Assembly (NCBI GenBank): GCA_934155625.1
Contig: CAKPHD010000055.1
Coordinates: forward strand, 1 to 5,937
Length of the DNA: 5,937 nucleotides
From: an uncultured Clostridia bacterium
Lineage (GTDB): Bacteria > Bacillota > Clostridia > TANB77 > CAG-508
Direction: 5' to 3'
Each line of letters opens with the position of its first letter. The stretch's first letter is position 1. Under the pieces are notes generated by a model. That model was not told the origin of the DNA and did no database searches. It saw nothing but the letters and a program-made list of their open reading frames with translations. Both the position numbers and the translations under genes were made by a program. Positions 1-5,667 of the stretch are shown piece by piece.

Positions 1-303
1 AACGGAAAAGATATCGAAGAATTTTTCGATTTAGAAACTTTAAAAGTTATTGTTAGACAACCATTAACAGTTACAAACACATTAGCTAAATATGATGTAA
101 TTTGTACAGTAAAAGGTGGTGGAGTTTCTGGTCAAGCCGGAGCTATCAGACATGGTATTGCTAGAGCTTTAAATGAAGCTAACTCAGAATACAGACCAGC
201 TTTAAAGACAAACGGATTCTTAACAAGAGATCCTCGTATGAAAGAAAGAAAAAAATACGGTCTTAAAAAAGCAAGAAAAGCACCTCAATTCTCAAAGAGA
301 TAA
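1..303 (+). CDS. rpsI: 30S ribosomal protein S9 (uS9), 3' part
   Basis: Reading frame 1 is open from the first base to TAA at 301-303 and encodes the last 100 residues of ribosomal protein S9. The family is about 130 residues, so roughly the first 30 lie outside the window. The diagnostic S9 core GQAGAIRHGIARAL is present (about residues 45-58 of the fragment). The basic tail PRMKERKKYGLKKARKAPQF ends in SKR, the conserved C-terminus that in known ribosomes reaches the P-site tRNA anticodon loop. S9 is a structural protein of the small-subunit head. In most bacteria rpsI follows rplM in one transcript; that gene would lie to the left of this window. The gene is convergent with the queA operon and is followed 13 nt after its stop codon by a strong terminator hairpin. 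Nothing looks truncated or frameshifted apart from the window edge. Confidence 0.97.
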   Translation, partial: NGKDIEEFFDLETLKVIVRQPLTVTNTLAKYDVICTVKGGGVSGQAGAIRHGIARALNEANSEYRPALKTNGFLTRDPRMKERKKYGLKKARKAPQFSKR

Positions 304-316
304 GGTTATATATTAC

Positions 317-347
317 AAAAACTCGAGAAATTTATTCTCGAGTTTTT
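317..347 (+). terminator. Rho-independent terminator of rpsI
   Basis: A perfect 13-bp stem pairs 317-329 (AAAAACTCGAGAA) with 335-347 (TTCTCGAGTTTTT) around a 5-nt loop, ATTTA. The right arm ends in a T5 tract and more T-rich sequence. It begins 13 nt after the rpsI stop codon, as expected for an intrinsic terminator. The left arm starts with A5, so the reverse transcript would also have a hairpin followed by a U-run, and the site may act in both directions. Seven C residues (352-358) follow it. Confidence 0.9.
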
Positions 348-383
348 ATTTCCCCCCCACTTCCTCTCTGTTTCTACTATATA

Positions 384-418
384 AAAAAGAAACGGAGAAT
401 TAAATTCCGTTTCTTTTT
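384..418 (-). terminator. Terminator of the queA operon, overlapping the last gene's stop codon
   Basis: A perfect 13-bp stem pairs 384-396 (AAAAAGAAACGGA) with 406-418 (TCCGTTTCTTTTT) around a 9-nt loop. Read on the minus strand, the 5' arm is made of the last sense codons of the gene at 400-1473, the TAA stop lies in the loop, and the 3' arm ends in a T6 tract (complement of 383-388). The hairpin therefore both ends the coding sequence and terminates the operon. The symmetric A/T tracts make it potentially bidirectional, backing up the rpsI terminator. Confidence 0.82.
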
Positions 419-1473
419 ATTTCTTTCTTATATTCTTTAAATACGTCTTGATTTTCTTTAGTATAACCTTTTAAGCAATCTGTTGGTACTTTATCACATA
501 TCTTATTAAATATTTCTAAGAATTCATCTGTTGTACCGCCTTTAATTCTCACACAATTTATATTTGTTTTTCCATCTTTTAAATGTACTATTATACTTGA
601 TGATGTTGTTACAACTCCATAATATCTTACATTATGGATATGTACCCATTTAACATCTGAAAAATTAAATGCTGAAAATCCTCCATAGCCTTTTAAATCT
701 ACCAAAAAGTCTTTCGTTATTATTACCTTGTCTTTATAATGTTTTTCTTCTACATTATCATCCAATTGCTCTGCTATAATATTTTCATAATCATTTTGTT
801 TAAAATATTTTTTCATTTTATTTTTGATTATAAAAACACAAATATTATATATTCCCAAACTAATTAATACAATTATTGCTAAAATTATGGCAGTATCCTC
901 TAAATCTGTATTAACAGGAGATTTTCTCACATTTAATAATACACTTCCAAAATATCTTTCAAAATCATCTATTGAAATTTGATTTTCTTCTTCTACTCCA
1001 TCATTATAATAATCTATTAGCATTTGTTTTAATTCATCAGATATATTTTCTGTCATCCCATATATCTTTACTGATTCTGGTTGTACTGCATTTTCATCAG
1101 TTGAATATGTATATTCCTTTATTGCTTTTAATTTATCCATTGTTTCAAAATCTAAATCAACTACATACCAATATCCATTATTAAATGCAATACAATATCT
1201 ATCATTACTAGAGTCTGATGTATTATCAGTATTTCCATATACAGCGACTTCATCTGTTAATCCCTGTACCTCCAAATATGCATATTGGTTCTCTTTCATT
1301 CCAAGTGCACCTTCTGTAGTAAAATCTATTGCTTCTGGCAATCGATTTGTTTCTTTATCATTTATCAAAAATGCTGCTACTATTATAACTATTATGCATA
1401 CTAAATATCCAATCCATATCCATTGTGGCATCTTTTTGCCTTTTTTTACAATTTGTTCCCCTTTTATTTCCAT
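400..1473 (-). CDS. Two-TM membrane protein with extracytoplasmic domain and possibly PH-like cytoplasmic domain
   Basis: This encodes 357 residues. The ATG at 1471-1473 has an AGGAG ribosome binding site (1481-1485) 7 nt upstream. I do not recognise a named gene. A basic N-terminus (KKGKK) precedes TM1 at about residues 16-37. An acidic, probably extracytoplasmic domain of about 155 residues follows (38-192), containing the stretches AYLEVQGLTDEVAVYG and FNNGYWYVVDLDFETMDKL. TM2 lies at about 194-216 and is followed by KNKMKKYFK, consistent with a return to the cytoplasm. The cytoplasmic part (about 245-330) is beta-rich (VIITKDFLVDL, FSDVKWVHIH, SSSIIVHLKDGK) and ends in a helix, TTDEFLEIFNKICDKV. 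This pattern resembles bacterial PH-like domains seen in Firmicute membrane proteins, but that is inference from pattern only. It is the last gene of the operon, 20 nt after the DUF4321-like gene, and its final codons form one arm of the operon terminator. The role is unknown; an envelope sensing or scaffolding role is a guess. It is clearly a real gene: it has a ribosome binding site, coherent topology and operon packing. Confidence 0.82.
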   Translation of the reverse strand: MEIKGEQIVKKGKKMPQWIWIGYLVCIIVIIVAAFLINDKETNRLPEAIDFTTEGALGMKENQYAYLEVQGLTDEVAVYGNTDNTSDSSNDRYCIAFNNGYWYVVDLDFETMDKLKAIKEYTYSTDENAVQPESVKIYGMTENISDELKQMLIDYYNDGVEEENQISIDDFERYFGSVLLNVRKSPVNTDLEDTAIILAIIVLISLGIYNICVFIIKNKMKKYFKQNDYENIIAEQLDDNVEEKHYKDKVIITKDFLVDLKGYGGFSAFNFSDVKWVHIHNVRYYGVVTTSSSIIVHLKDGKTNINCVRIKGGTTDEFLEIFNKICDKVPTDCLKGYTKENQDVFKEYKKEIKRNGI

Positions 1474-1493
1474 ATATTATCTCCTATTTTTTA

Positions 1494-1754
1494 TTAATAT
1501 AATTTTTTATATAAAAATATTGCTATTGCTAATCCTATTATACTTGCAATGTTTATTTGAATTGAAAATGCAAATGTTAATGTTAATACATTCATATTTA
1601 GAACAAATGGATTTTGAATTCCAAATGTTTGCCCATATGATAACCAATTAAGCCAGTCAACTTGTGCTGCAACTTGTCCTAACAATCCTCCTATTACTAA
1701 TCCTGCAAATATAAATAATATTACTATCCATGTATTTTTATCTCTTGTAGCCAT
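1494..1754 (-). CDS. DUF4321-like small membrane protein
   Basis: This encodes 86 residues. The ATG at 1752-1754 has a GGAGG ribosome binding site (1763-1767) 8 nt upstream. Two hydrophobic segments are visible, about residues 9-30 (WIVILFIFAGLVIGGLLGQV) and about 54-83 (ending IASIIGLAIAIFLYKKLY), joined by a short loop with WLNWLSYGQTFGIQNPF. Length, the GLVIGGLLG motif in TM1, the central FGIQNPF-type loop, and the VLTLTFAFSIQINIASIIGL pattern before a basic C-terminus match my recollection of the DUF4321 family, a small uncharacterised membrane family found mainly in Firmicutes. No catalytic residues are evident and the function is unknown. It lies 27 nt after the WG-repeat gene and 20 nt before the next membrane-protein gene, so it is almost certainly co-transcribed with both. 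The family assignment is by eye and unverified. Confidence 0.85.
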   Translation of the reverse strand: MATRDKNTWIVILFIFAGLVIGGLLGQVAAQVDWLNWLSYGQTFGIQNPFVLNMNVLTLTFAFSIQINIASIIGLAIAIFLYKKLY

Positions 1755-1781
1755 TTTTTATTCCTCCATTTTTTATATATT

Positions 1782-3113
1782 TTATCTTCCTGTACTTTCT
1801 AACCATTCTTCTACACTCATTACTTTTTCATTATTGTTATAAGCCATATAATATGTATTTTCTCCTGTGCCTGAATTTGTTTTCATATATATATTTTCTA
1901 AAACATATGTAGGTACTAATTCTTCTCCACTTGTTGTCATCAAATTATAATGTTTATCTTTTTCAACTATTATTATTTTATAACCTGGAATTACTATTGC
2001 AGGATATGAACCACTTGATTGGCTACTACTACTTACACTGCATCCTATTCCTGAAAATTCAAAATCTCTTATTTTTTCTCCACTAACACTAAATATTCCC
2101 CACATATTTTCACTATTTTCTACTGGTATTACTTCATTTAATAATACATATTGATTTTCTATTCCACTATTAGAGTATTTTGACATATCGACACCAATTT
2201 GTCTATATTCTGGTTGCATTATTACTTCACCTTTTGTATTTACAACACCATATAAATTGTTTTGTTTTACTAAATATAATCCATTTTGGTTATCCATTAT
2301 TTTTATTTCGTCATATGTTCCTCTTACTTTAACAGTAGCATCTTTTCCTATAACTCCATATTTTCCATTACTTTTTACTAAAAAGTCTGATGTAGCTGGT
2401 AAATATTTTATTTCTTCATATTTGTTCTCTAGAACTGCCTCTCCTGTTTCTACATTTAGAACTCCATATTGTTTATTTTTTATTACTATCATCATATCTT
2501 CAAATATTGCCTTACCATCAGCATATTCTTTTGATAGTTCTGTTGTTTGACCATCTATTTTTAGTTTTGATGCATAATATTGATTTAAGTAGTCCATTGT
2601 ATATATAGTTATTTTTTTCTTTCCCGAATCATATTGGAATAGTACATTAAAGGCTTTTTCTATTCCAGTTGGTGTAGTATATAATTCCCCATCTTTTTCA
2701 AAAACTTTTTCATCTAATGTTAGATATTCGTAATCCGCATCTCCTCTTGTTTCTACCAAGCGATCTGAATCTTTTGTGAACATTGCTATTTCGTTATCAT
2801 TTTTTACATAACATTTTGATGAATCTTCAGATTTTACATTATAATCTCCTCTATAGTCTTCGTAATTAAGATATTTAGCAATTGCCCTTATCGGAATATA
2901 TACTTTACCAGCATCATCTTCTGGAAAATATAATAATTTTTCTATATTACTATTGCTTTGACCATCTATAGAAACTTTTAATATAACCCCTTCTAAATAT
3001 ATTATTGTTCCAATTATTGCTATTATGATAACTATTAATATAGTTAAACAAATTCCTATAATCATAGGTAATTTTGATTTTTTCTTGTTTTCAACTTCTT
3101 CATATAATTCCAT
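1782..3113 (-). CDS. Membrane-anchored WG-repeat protein with copper-amine-oxidase-N-like domain
   Basis: This encodes 443 residues from the ATG at 3111-3113, which has a perfect AGGAGG 7 nt upstream. The short cytoplasmic N-terminus is charged (ENKKKSK) and is followed by one strongly hydrophobic segment (about 16-40). No lipobox is seen, so it is probably a signal anchor with the rest outside the membrane. Residues 44-172 look like a copper-amine-oxidase N-terminal ('stalk') domain: VYIPIRAIAKYLNY (71-84) matches its V-P-R-A-ALG-type signature, and LFQYDSGKKKITIY (158-171) matches its closing D-x-x-x-K-x-I strand. Five WG-type repeats follow at about 212-235, 248-270, 284-306, 334-356 and 386-408, typified by KYGVIGKDATVKV then YDEI. 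Only the fourth has the literal WG (MWGIFSVSGEKI); most have YG and the fifth is degenerate. WG repeats form beta-rich, often surface-exposed structures, but the ligand here is unknown. There is no enzyme domain. It lies 11 nt after tgt, so it is probably translationally coupled to it. Confidence 0.88.
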   Translation of the reverse strand: MELYEEVENKKKSKLPMIIGICLTILIVIIIAIIGTIIYLEGVILKVSIDGQSNSNIEKLLYFPEDDAGKVYIPIRAIAKYLNYEDYRGDYNVKSEDSSKCYVKNDNEIAMFTKDSDRLVETRGDADYEYLTLDEKVFEKDGELYTTPTGIEKAFNVLFQYDSGKKKITIYTMDYLNQYYASKLKIDGQTTELSKEYADGKAIFEDMMIVIKNKQYGVLNVETGEAVLENKYEEIKYLPATSDFLVKSNGKYGVIGKDATVKVRGTYDEIKIMDNQNGLYLVKQNNLYGVVNTKGEVIMQPEYRQIGVDMSKYSNSGIENQYVLLNEVIPVENSENMWGIFSVSGEKIRDFEFSGIGCSVSSSSQSSGSYPAIVIPGYKIIIVEKDKHYNLMTTSGEELVPTYVLENIYMKTNSGTGENTYYMAYNNNEKVMSVEEWLESTGR

Positions 3114-3120
3114 GAATTAT

Positions 3121-3126
3121 CCTCCT
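3121..3126 (-). promoter_or_regulatory. Shine-Dalgarno of the WG-repeat gene, overlapping the tgt stop codon
   Basis: On the minus strand the sequence reads TAGGAGGATAATTCATG. The tgt stop codon TAG (3125-3127) shares its last two bases with AGGAGG, followed by a 7-nt spacer and the ATG. A ribosome terminating on tgt would sit on the next gene's binding site, so the arrangement suggests translational coupling or reinitiation. The site also fixes the start codon choice. Confidence 0.85.
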
Positions 3127-4252
3127 ATTTTTCATAACCGTATTTTTTATAAAATTCTTCCTTAAATGTTCCTAAATTATCATTTTCTATTTCCATTCTA
3201 ACTCTTTCCATTAATTTAGTCAAGAATCTTAAATTATGAATTGAAAGCAATCTTACTCCTAATATTTCATTTGCTTTTATTAAATGTCTTATATATGCTC
3301 TTGTATATGTTTTACATGTATAACAATCGCATTCTGGATCTAATGGTCCCCAATCTCTTTCATATGTAGCATTTCTTACTACTACTTTTCCATGTGATGT
3401 CATTGCTGTTCCATTTCTTGCTATTCTTGTTGGTAATACACAATCACACATGTCTATTCCTGCCATTGCCGCTTCTATTAAATAATCTGGTGTTCCTACT
3501 CCCATCAAATATCTTGGTTTATCTTTTGGCATAAGTGGTGTTGTATATCTTAATATATCTAAAAATTCTTCTTTTGGCTCTCCTACACTTATTCCACCAA
3601 TTGCATATCCTGGCAAGTCTAGTTCTATTAAATCTTTTGCTGATTTTTCTCTTAAATCTTTGAAAAATCCTCCTTGTATTATTCCAAATAATGCTTGATC
3701 ATCTGGTCTAGAATGTGCCTCTAAACATCTTTTAGCCCATCTTGTTGTTCTTTCCATTGAATTTTTTGTATATTCATATGTTGATGGATATGGGCAACAT
3801 TCATCAAATGCCATCATTATATCTGCTCCTAATGCATTTTCAATTTCCATTACTTTTTCAGGTGTAAACATATGCTTACTTCCATCTAAATGAGATTTAA
3901 ATTCAACTCCTTCTTCAGTAATTTTTCTCAGATCTCCTAAACTAAATACTTGGAATCCTCCACTATCTGTTAATATTGGTCTATCCCAATTCATAAATTT
4001 ATGAAGCCCGCCCGCTTCTTTTACAATGTCATGTCCTGGTCTTAAATATAAATGATATGTATTTGATAATATTATTTGTGCTTTTACTTCTTCTTTTAAC
4101 TCTTCTGGTGTCATTGATTTTACTGTTGCTTGTGTTCCTACTGGCATAAATATAGGAGTTTGAATATCTCCATGTGGTGTATGTATAACCCCTCTTCTCG
4201 CTCCTGTTTGCTTACATTCATGTAATAATTCGTATGTTACTGCTGGTTTCAT
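3125..4252 (-). CDS. tgt: Queuine tRNA-ribosyltransferase (tRNA-guanine transglycosylase)
   Basis: Bacterial Tgt replaces guanine-34 in the GUN anticodons of tRNA-Asp, -Asn, -His and -Tyr with preQ1, by forming a covalent enzyme-tRNA intermediate in the cytoplasm. The 375-residue length is typical for the bacterial family. Visible landmarks are LSNTYHLYLRPG (62-73), TDSGGFQVFSL with the conserved catalytic Asp96 (95-105), the base-recognition region with Asp150 in MMAFDECCPYPS, FGIIQGG (189-195), GYAIGGISVGE (215-225), and MCDCVLPTRIARNG, in which Asp270 is the expected nucleophile. The zinc site Cys308, Cys310, Cys313 and His339 is complete (CDCYTC then IH), so the enzyme should be active. 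The ATG at 4250-4252 is preceded by GAGAGG (4261-4266) 8 nt upstream. It follows queA by 21 nt and its TAG stop overlaps the next gene's ribosome binding site. In many bacteria yajC follows tgt; here a WG-repeat gene takes that place. Confidence 0.98.
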   Translation of the reverse strand: MKPAVTYELLHECKQTGARRGVIHTPHGDIQTPIFMPVGTQATVKSMTPEELKEEVKAQIILSNTYHLYLRPGHDIVKEAGGLHKFMNWDRPILTDSGGFQVFSLGDLRKITEEGVEFKSHLDGSKHMFTPEKVMEIENALGADIMMAFDECCPYPSTYEYTKNSMERTTRWAKRCLEAHSRPDDQALFGIIQGGFFKDLREKSAKDLIELDLPGYAIGGISVGEPKEEFLDILRYTTPLMPKDKPRYLMGVGTPDYLIEAAMAGIDMCDCVLPTRIARNGTAMTSHGKVVVRNATYERDWGPLDPECDCYTCKTYTRAYIRHLIKANEILGVRLLSIHNLRFLTKLMERVRMEIENDNLGTFKEEFYKKYGYEK

Positions 4253-4273
4253 ATTTTATTCCTCTCTATTATT

Positions 4274-5299
4274 CTATTTTATAAACATTGCATCTCCAAA
4301 ACTGAAAAATTTATACTCTTCTTTTACCGCTTCATTATAAGCCTTTAATATATATTCTCTTCCTGCTAATGCAGATACCAACATCAATAATGTAGACTCT
4401 GGCAAATGGAAATTAGTTATTAATCCATCTAGACATTTAAATTTATATCCTGGATATATAAATATTTTTGTATCTCCTTCTGTTGCTTGTACTAGTCCTG
4501 TATTTTCATCTGCAATTGTTTCTAAAACTCTGCAAGATGTTGTTCCTACTGCAATTACTCGTTTTCCTTGTTTTTTTGTTTCATTTATTTTGTCAACATC
4601 TTCTTGTTTTATATAAAAGTGTTCTGAATGCATATCATGTTCTTCTATATTTTCCTCTTTTACTGGTCTAAATGTTCCTATTCCAACATGTAGTGTTACA
4701 TTTGCTATTTTTACACCTTTTTCTTCTATCTTCTTTAATAATTCATCAGTAAAATGTAATCCTGCTGTTGGCGCAGCTGCTGAACCTTCATATTTTGCAT
4801 ATACTGTTTGATATCTATCATTTTCTTTTAATGCCTCGTGTATATATGGTGGTAATGGCATTAAACCAATTTTATCTAGTATTTCATTAAATATTCCTTG
4901 ATATTTAAATTCTACTTTTCTTGTTCCTCCTGGCATTGTGTCTAATACTTCTGCTTCTAGCAATCCATTTCCAAATATTACTTTTGCTCCAACATGTAGT
5001 TTATTTCCTGGTCTTACAATACATTCCCATATGTCTCCTTCTATTCTATTTAATAATAAAAATTCTACATGTGCTCCTGTCTCTTTTCTTCCATAAAGTC
5101 TAGCTGGTAATACTTTTGTATTATTTCTTACCAAACAGTCTCCTGGCTCTAAATAATCTATTATGTCTTTAAATACTTTGTGTTCTATTGTTTGTTTTTC
5201 TCTATCTAATATCATTAATCTTGATTCGTCTCTTTTTTCTATCGGTACTTGCGCTATTAATCTTTCTGGTAGTTCATAATTAAATTCTGTTAATTTCAC
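4274..5299 (-). CDS. queA: S-adenosylmethionine:tRNA ribosyltransferase-isomerase
   Basis: QueA transfers and isomerises the ribosyl part of SAM onto preQ1 already present at tRNA position 34, giving epoxyqueuosine. It acts after Tgt, which is encoded next. The 341-residue length is normal for the family. Family landmarks are the N-terminal FNYELPERLIAQVP (6-19), RDESRLMILDR (23-33), LVRNNTKVLPARLYG (56-70), the hallmark GSAAAPTAGLHFT (172-184), TLHVGIGTFRPV (212-223), GTTSCRVLE (262-270), TNFHLPESTLLMLVSA (305-320) and the C-terminal FSFGDAMFI (332-340). The start is GTG at 5297-5299. It is chosen because KLTEFNYELPE directly after it is the conserved family N-terminus, and an in-frame TAG lies upstream with no ATG between. 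The ribosome binding site (AAAGGA) is 12 nt away, longer than for the other genes here. It is the first gene of the operon, about 45 nt downstream of a good promoter -10 box. Confidence 0.98.
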   Translation of the reverse strand: MKLTEFNYELPERLIAQVPIEKRDESRLMILDREKQTIEHKVFKDIIDYLEPGDCLVRNNTKVLPARLYGRKETGAHVEFLLLNRIEGDIWECIVRPGNKLHVGAKVIFGNGLLEAEVLDTMPGGTRKVEFKYQGIFNEILDKIGLMPLPPYIHEALKENDRYQTVYAKYEGSAAAPTAGLHFTDELLKKIEEKGVKIANVTLHVGIGTFRPVKEENIEEHDMHSEHFYIKQEDVDKINETKKQGKRVIAVGTTSCRVLETIADENTGLVQATEGDTKIFIYPGYKFKCLDGLITNFHLPESTLLMLVSALAGREYILKAYNEAVKEEYKFFSFGDAMFIK

Positions 5300-5317
5300 T
5301 TTTATCGCATTTCCTTT
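5300..5317 (-). promoter_or_regulatory. queA translation-initiation region with a three-codon ATG CGA TAA frame
   Basis: On the minus strand the sequence reads AAAGGAAATGCGATAAAA followed by GTG. AAAGGA (5312-5317) is the only purine-rich Shine-Dalgarno candidate and lies 12 nt from the GTG start. Between them is an ATG (5308-5310) followed by CGA and TAA, out of frame with queA and only a few bases from the AAAGGA. The combination of GTG, a long spacer and a minimal start-stop frame suggests weak or tuned initiation of queA. This is inference; the sequence arrangement itself is certain. Confidence 0.5.
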
Positions 5318-5342
5318 CTATTTCTCATTTTTTCACTCTTAT

Positions 5343-5371
5343 ATTGTACTATTTTTTTATCTTTTTTTCAA
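5343..5371 (-). promoter_or_regulatory. Sigma-A-type promoter for the queA operon
   Basis: On the minus strand a -35 box TTGAAA (5366-5371) and a -10 box TACAAT (5343-5348) are separated by exactly 17 nt. They match five of six consensus positions in each box. The start of transcription would be near 5336, giving a leader of only about 37 nt before the queA GTG. That is too short for most riboswitches, and no preQ1 aptamer is recognised. The spacer is an A-rich tract. Position, orientation and spacing all fit a promoter driving the five-gene operon. Confidence 0.78.
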
Positions 5372-5386
5372 GTTTTATGTAAAAAA

Positions 5387-5641
5387 ATAATATCTAATTC
5401 TCTAATAAAATTTACAATTCACATCTATATAAAACATATTATAGAAAATTAATCATATATTGTTTTGAAATACCGCGTAAGCGATTAAACGAGCTTATGC
5501 GAGTGCGATATGGAGCAATCTACATACCAATATTTTTATATGAAGATTGCGACACCAAGGTATAAAAAACAATATATGATTAATTTCTAAATATATATCT
5601 TATAAAGTATGATTTGTAACATAATAAGAATTAAATATTAT
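5387..5641. repeat. Large imperfect palindrome, MITE-like or hairpin element, in the intergenic region
   Basis: This element fills most of the 368-nt non-coding stretch between queA and the next gene. Its innermost strong arms are a perfect 21-bp inverted repeat, 5446-5466 against 5566-5586. Outside it, TTACAATTCA (5412-5421) mirrors TGATTTGTAA (5610-5619) at 9 of 10 positions. ATAATATCTAATTCT (5387-5401) mirrors 5627-5641 at 14 of 15 positions. All three pairs share nearly the same centre (about 5514-5516), which argues against chance in AT-rich DNA. It has no open frame of note and no transposase. It could be a miniature inverted-repeat element, a long hairpin non-coding RNA, or a dyad acting as a terminator for the gene to its right. 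The left edge lies about 15 bp upstream of the queA -35 box. I do not recognise a named family. Confidence 0.65.
5471..5562. other. Core of the palindrome with a predicted branched fold
   Basis: This core has visibly more G and C than its flanks. TACC (5471-5474) and GGTA (5559-5562) close it. Hairpin A pairs 5475-5482 (GCGTAAGC) with 5493-5500 (GCTTATGC), eight pairs including one G-U, with a 10-nt loop. Hairpin B pairs 5515-5521 (GCAATCT) with 5544-5550 (AGATTGC), with a further short ATAT/ATAT pairing inside it. GTG (5503-5505) can also pair with CAC (5553-5555) across an internal loop. With the outer 21-bp stem this makes a branched, three-way-junction-like fold. A structured RNA or the recognition core of a mobile element are both possible, and either strand could be the functional one. 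No known riboswitch or ribozyme consensus was recognised. Confidence 0.45.
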
Positions 5642-5667
5642 TTATATTTTAGGTGTACTTTTATTTT

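Noticed and set aside
352..358. Run of seven C residues between the two terminators as a phase-variable tract
   Set aside because: It is non-coding, short and between terminators of convergent genes, with no reading frame or promoter it could switch.
972..5103. Leu/Ile/His-rich open frames on the plus strand at 972-1184, 1394-1651, 2257-2550, 4468-4671 and 4921-5103
   Set aside because: All are antisense shadows of well-supported minus-strand genes. Their low-complexity hydrophobic composition is an artefact of AT-rich antisense sequence, and 1394-1651 spans two genes and their gap.
5300..5342. preQ1 riboswitch in the queA leader
   Set aside because: The leader predicted from the promoter is only about 37 nt, and no compact C-rich/A-rich preQ1 pseudoknot pattern was found there.
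5411..5442. Plus-strand promoter in the palindrome arm (TTTACA and TATTAT)
   Set aside because: The spacing is 20 nt, outside the normal range, the boxes lie in AT-rich repeat sequence, and no gene follows on that strand.
5387..5641. Retron-type msr/msd RNA, suggested by inverted ends around hairpins
   Set aside because: No reverse transcriptase is encoded in the window and the neighbouring genes are not retron-like. The arms are also much longer than typical retron a1/a2 repeats.
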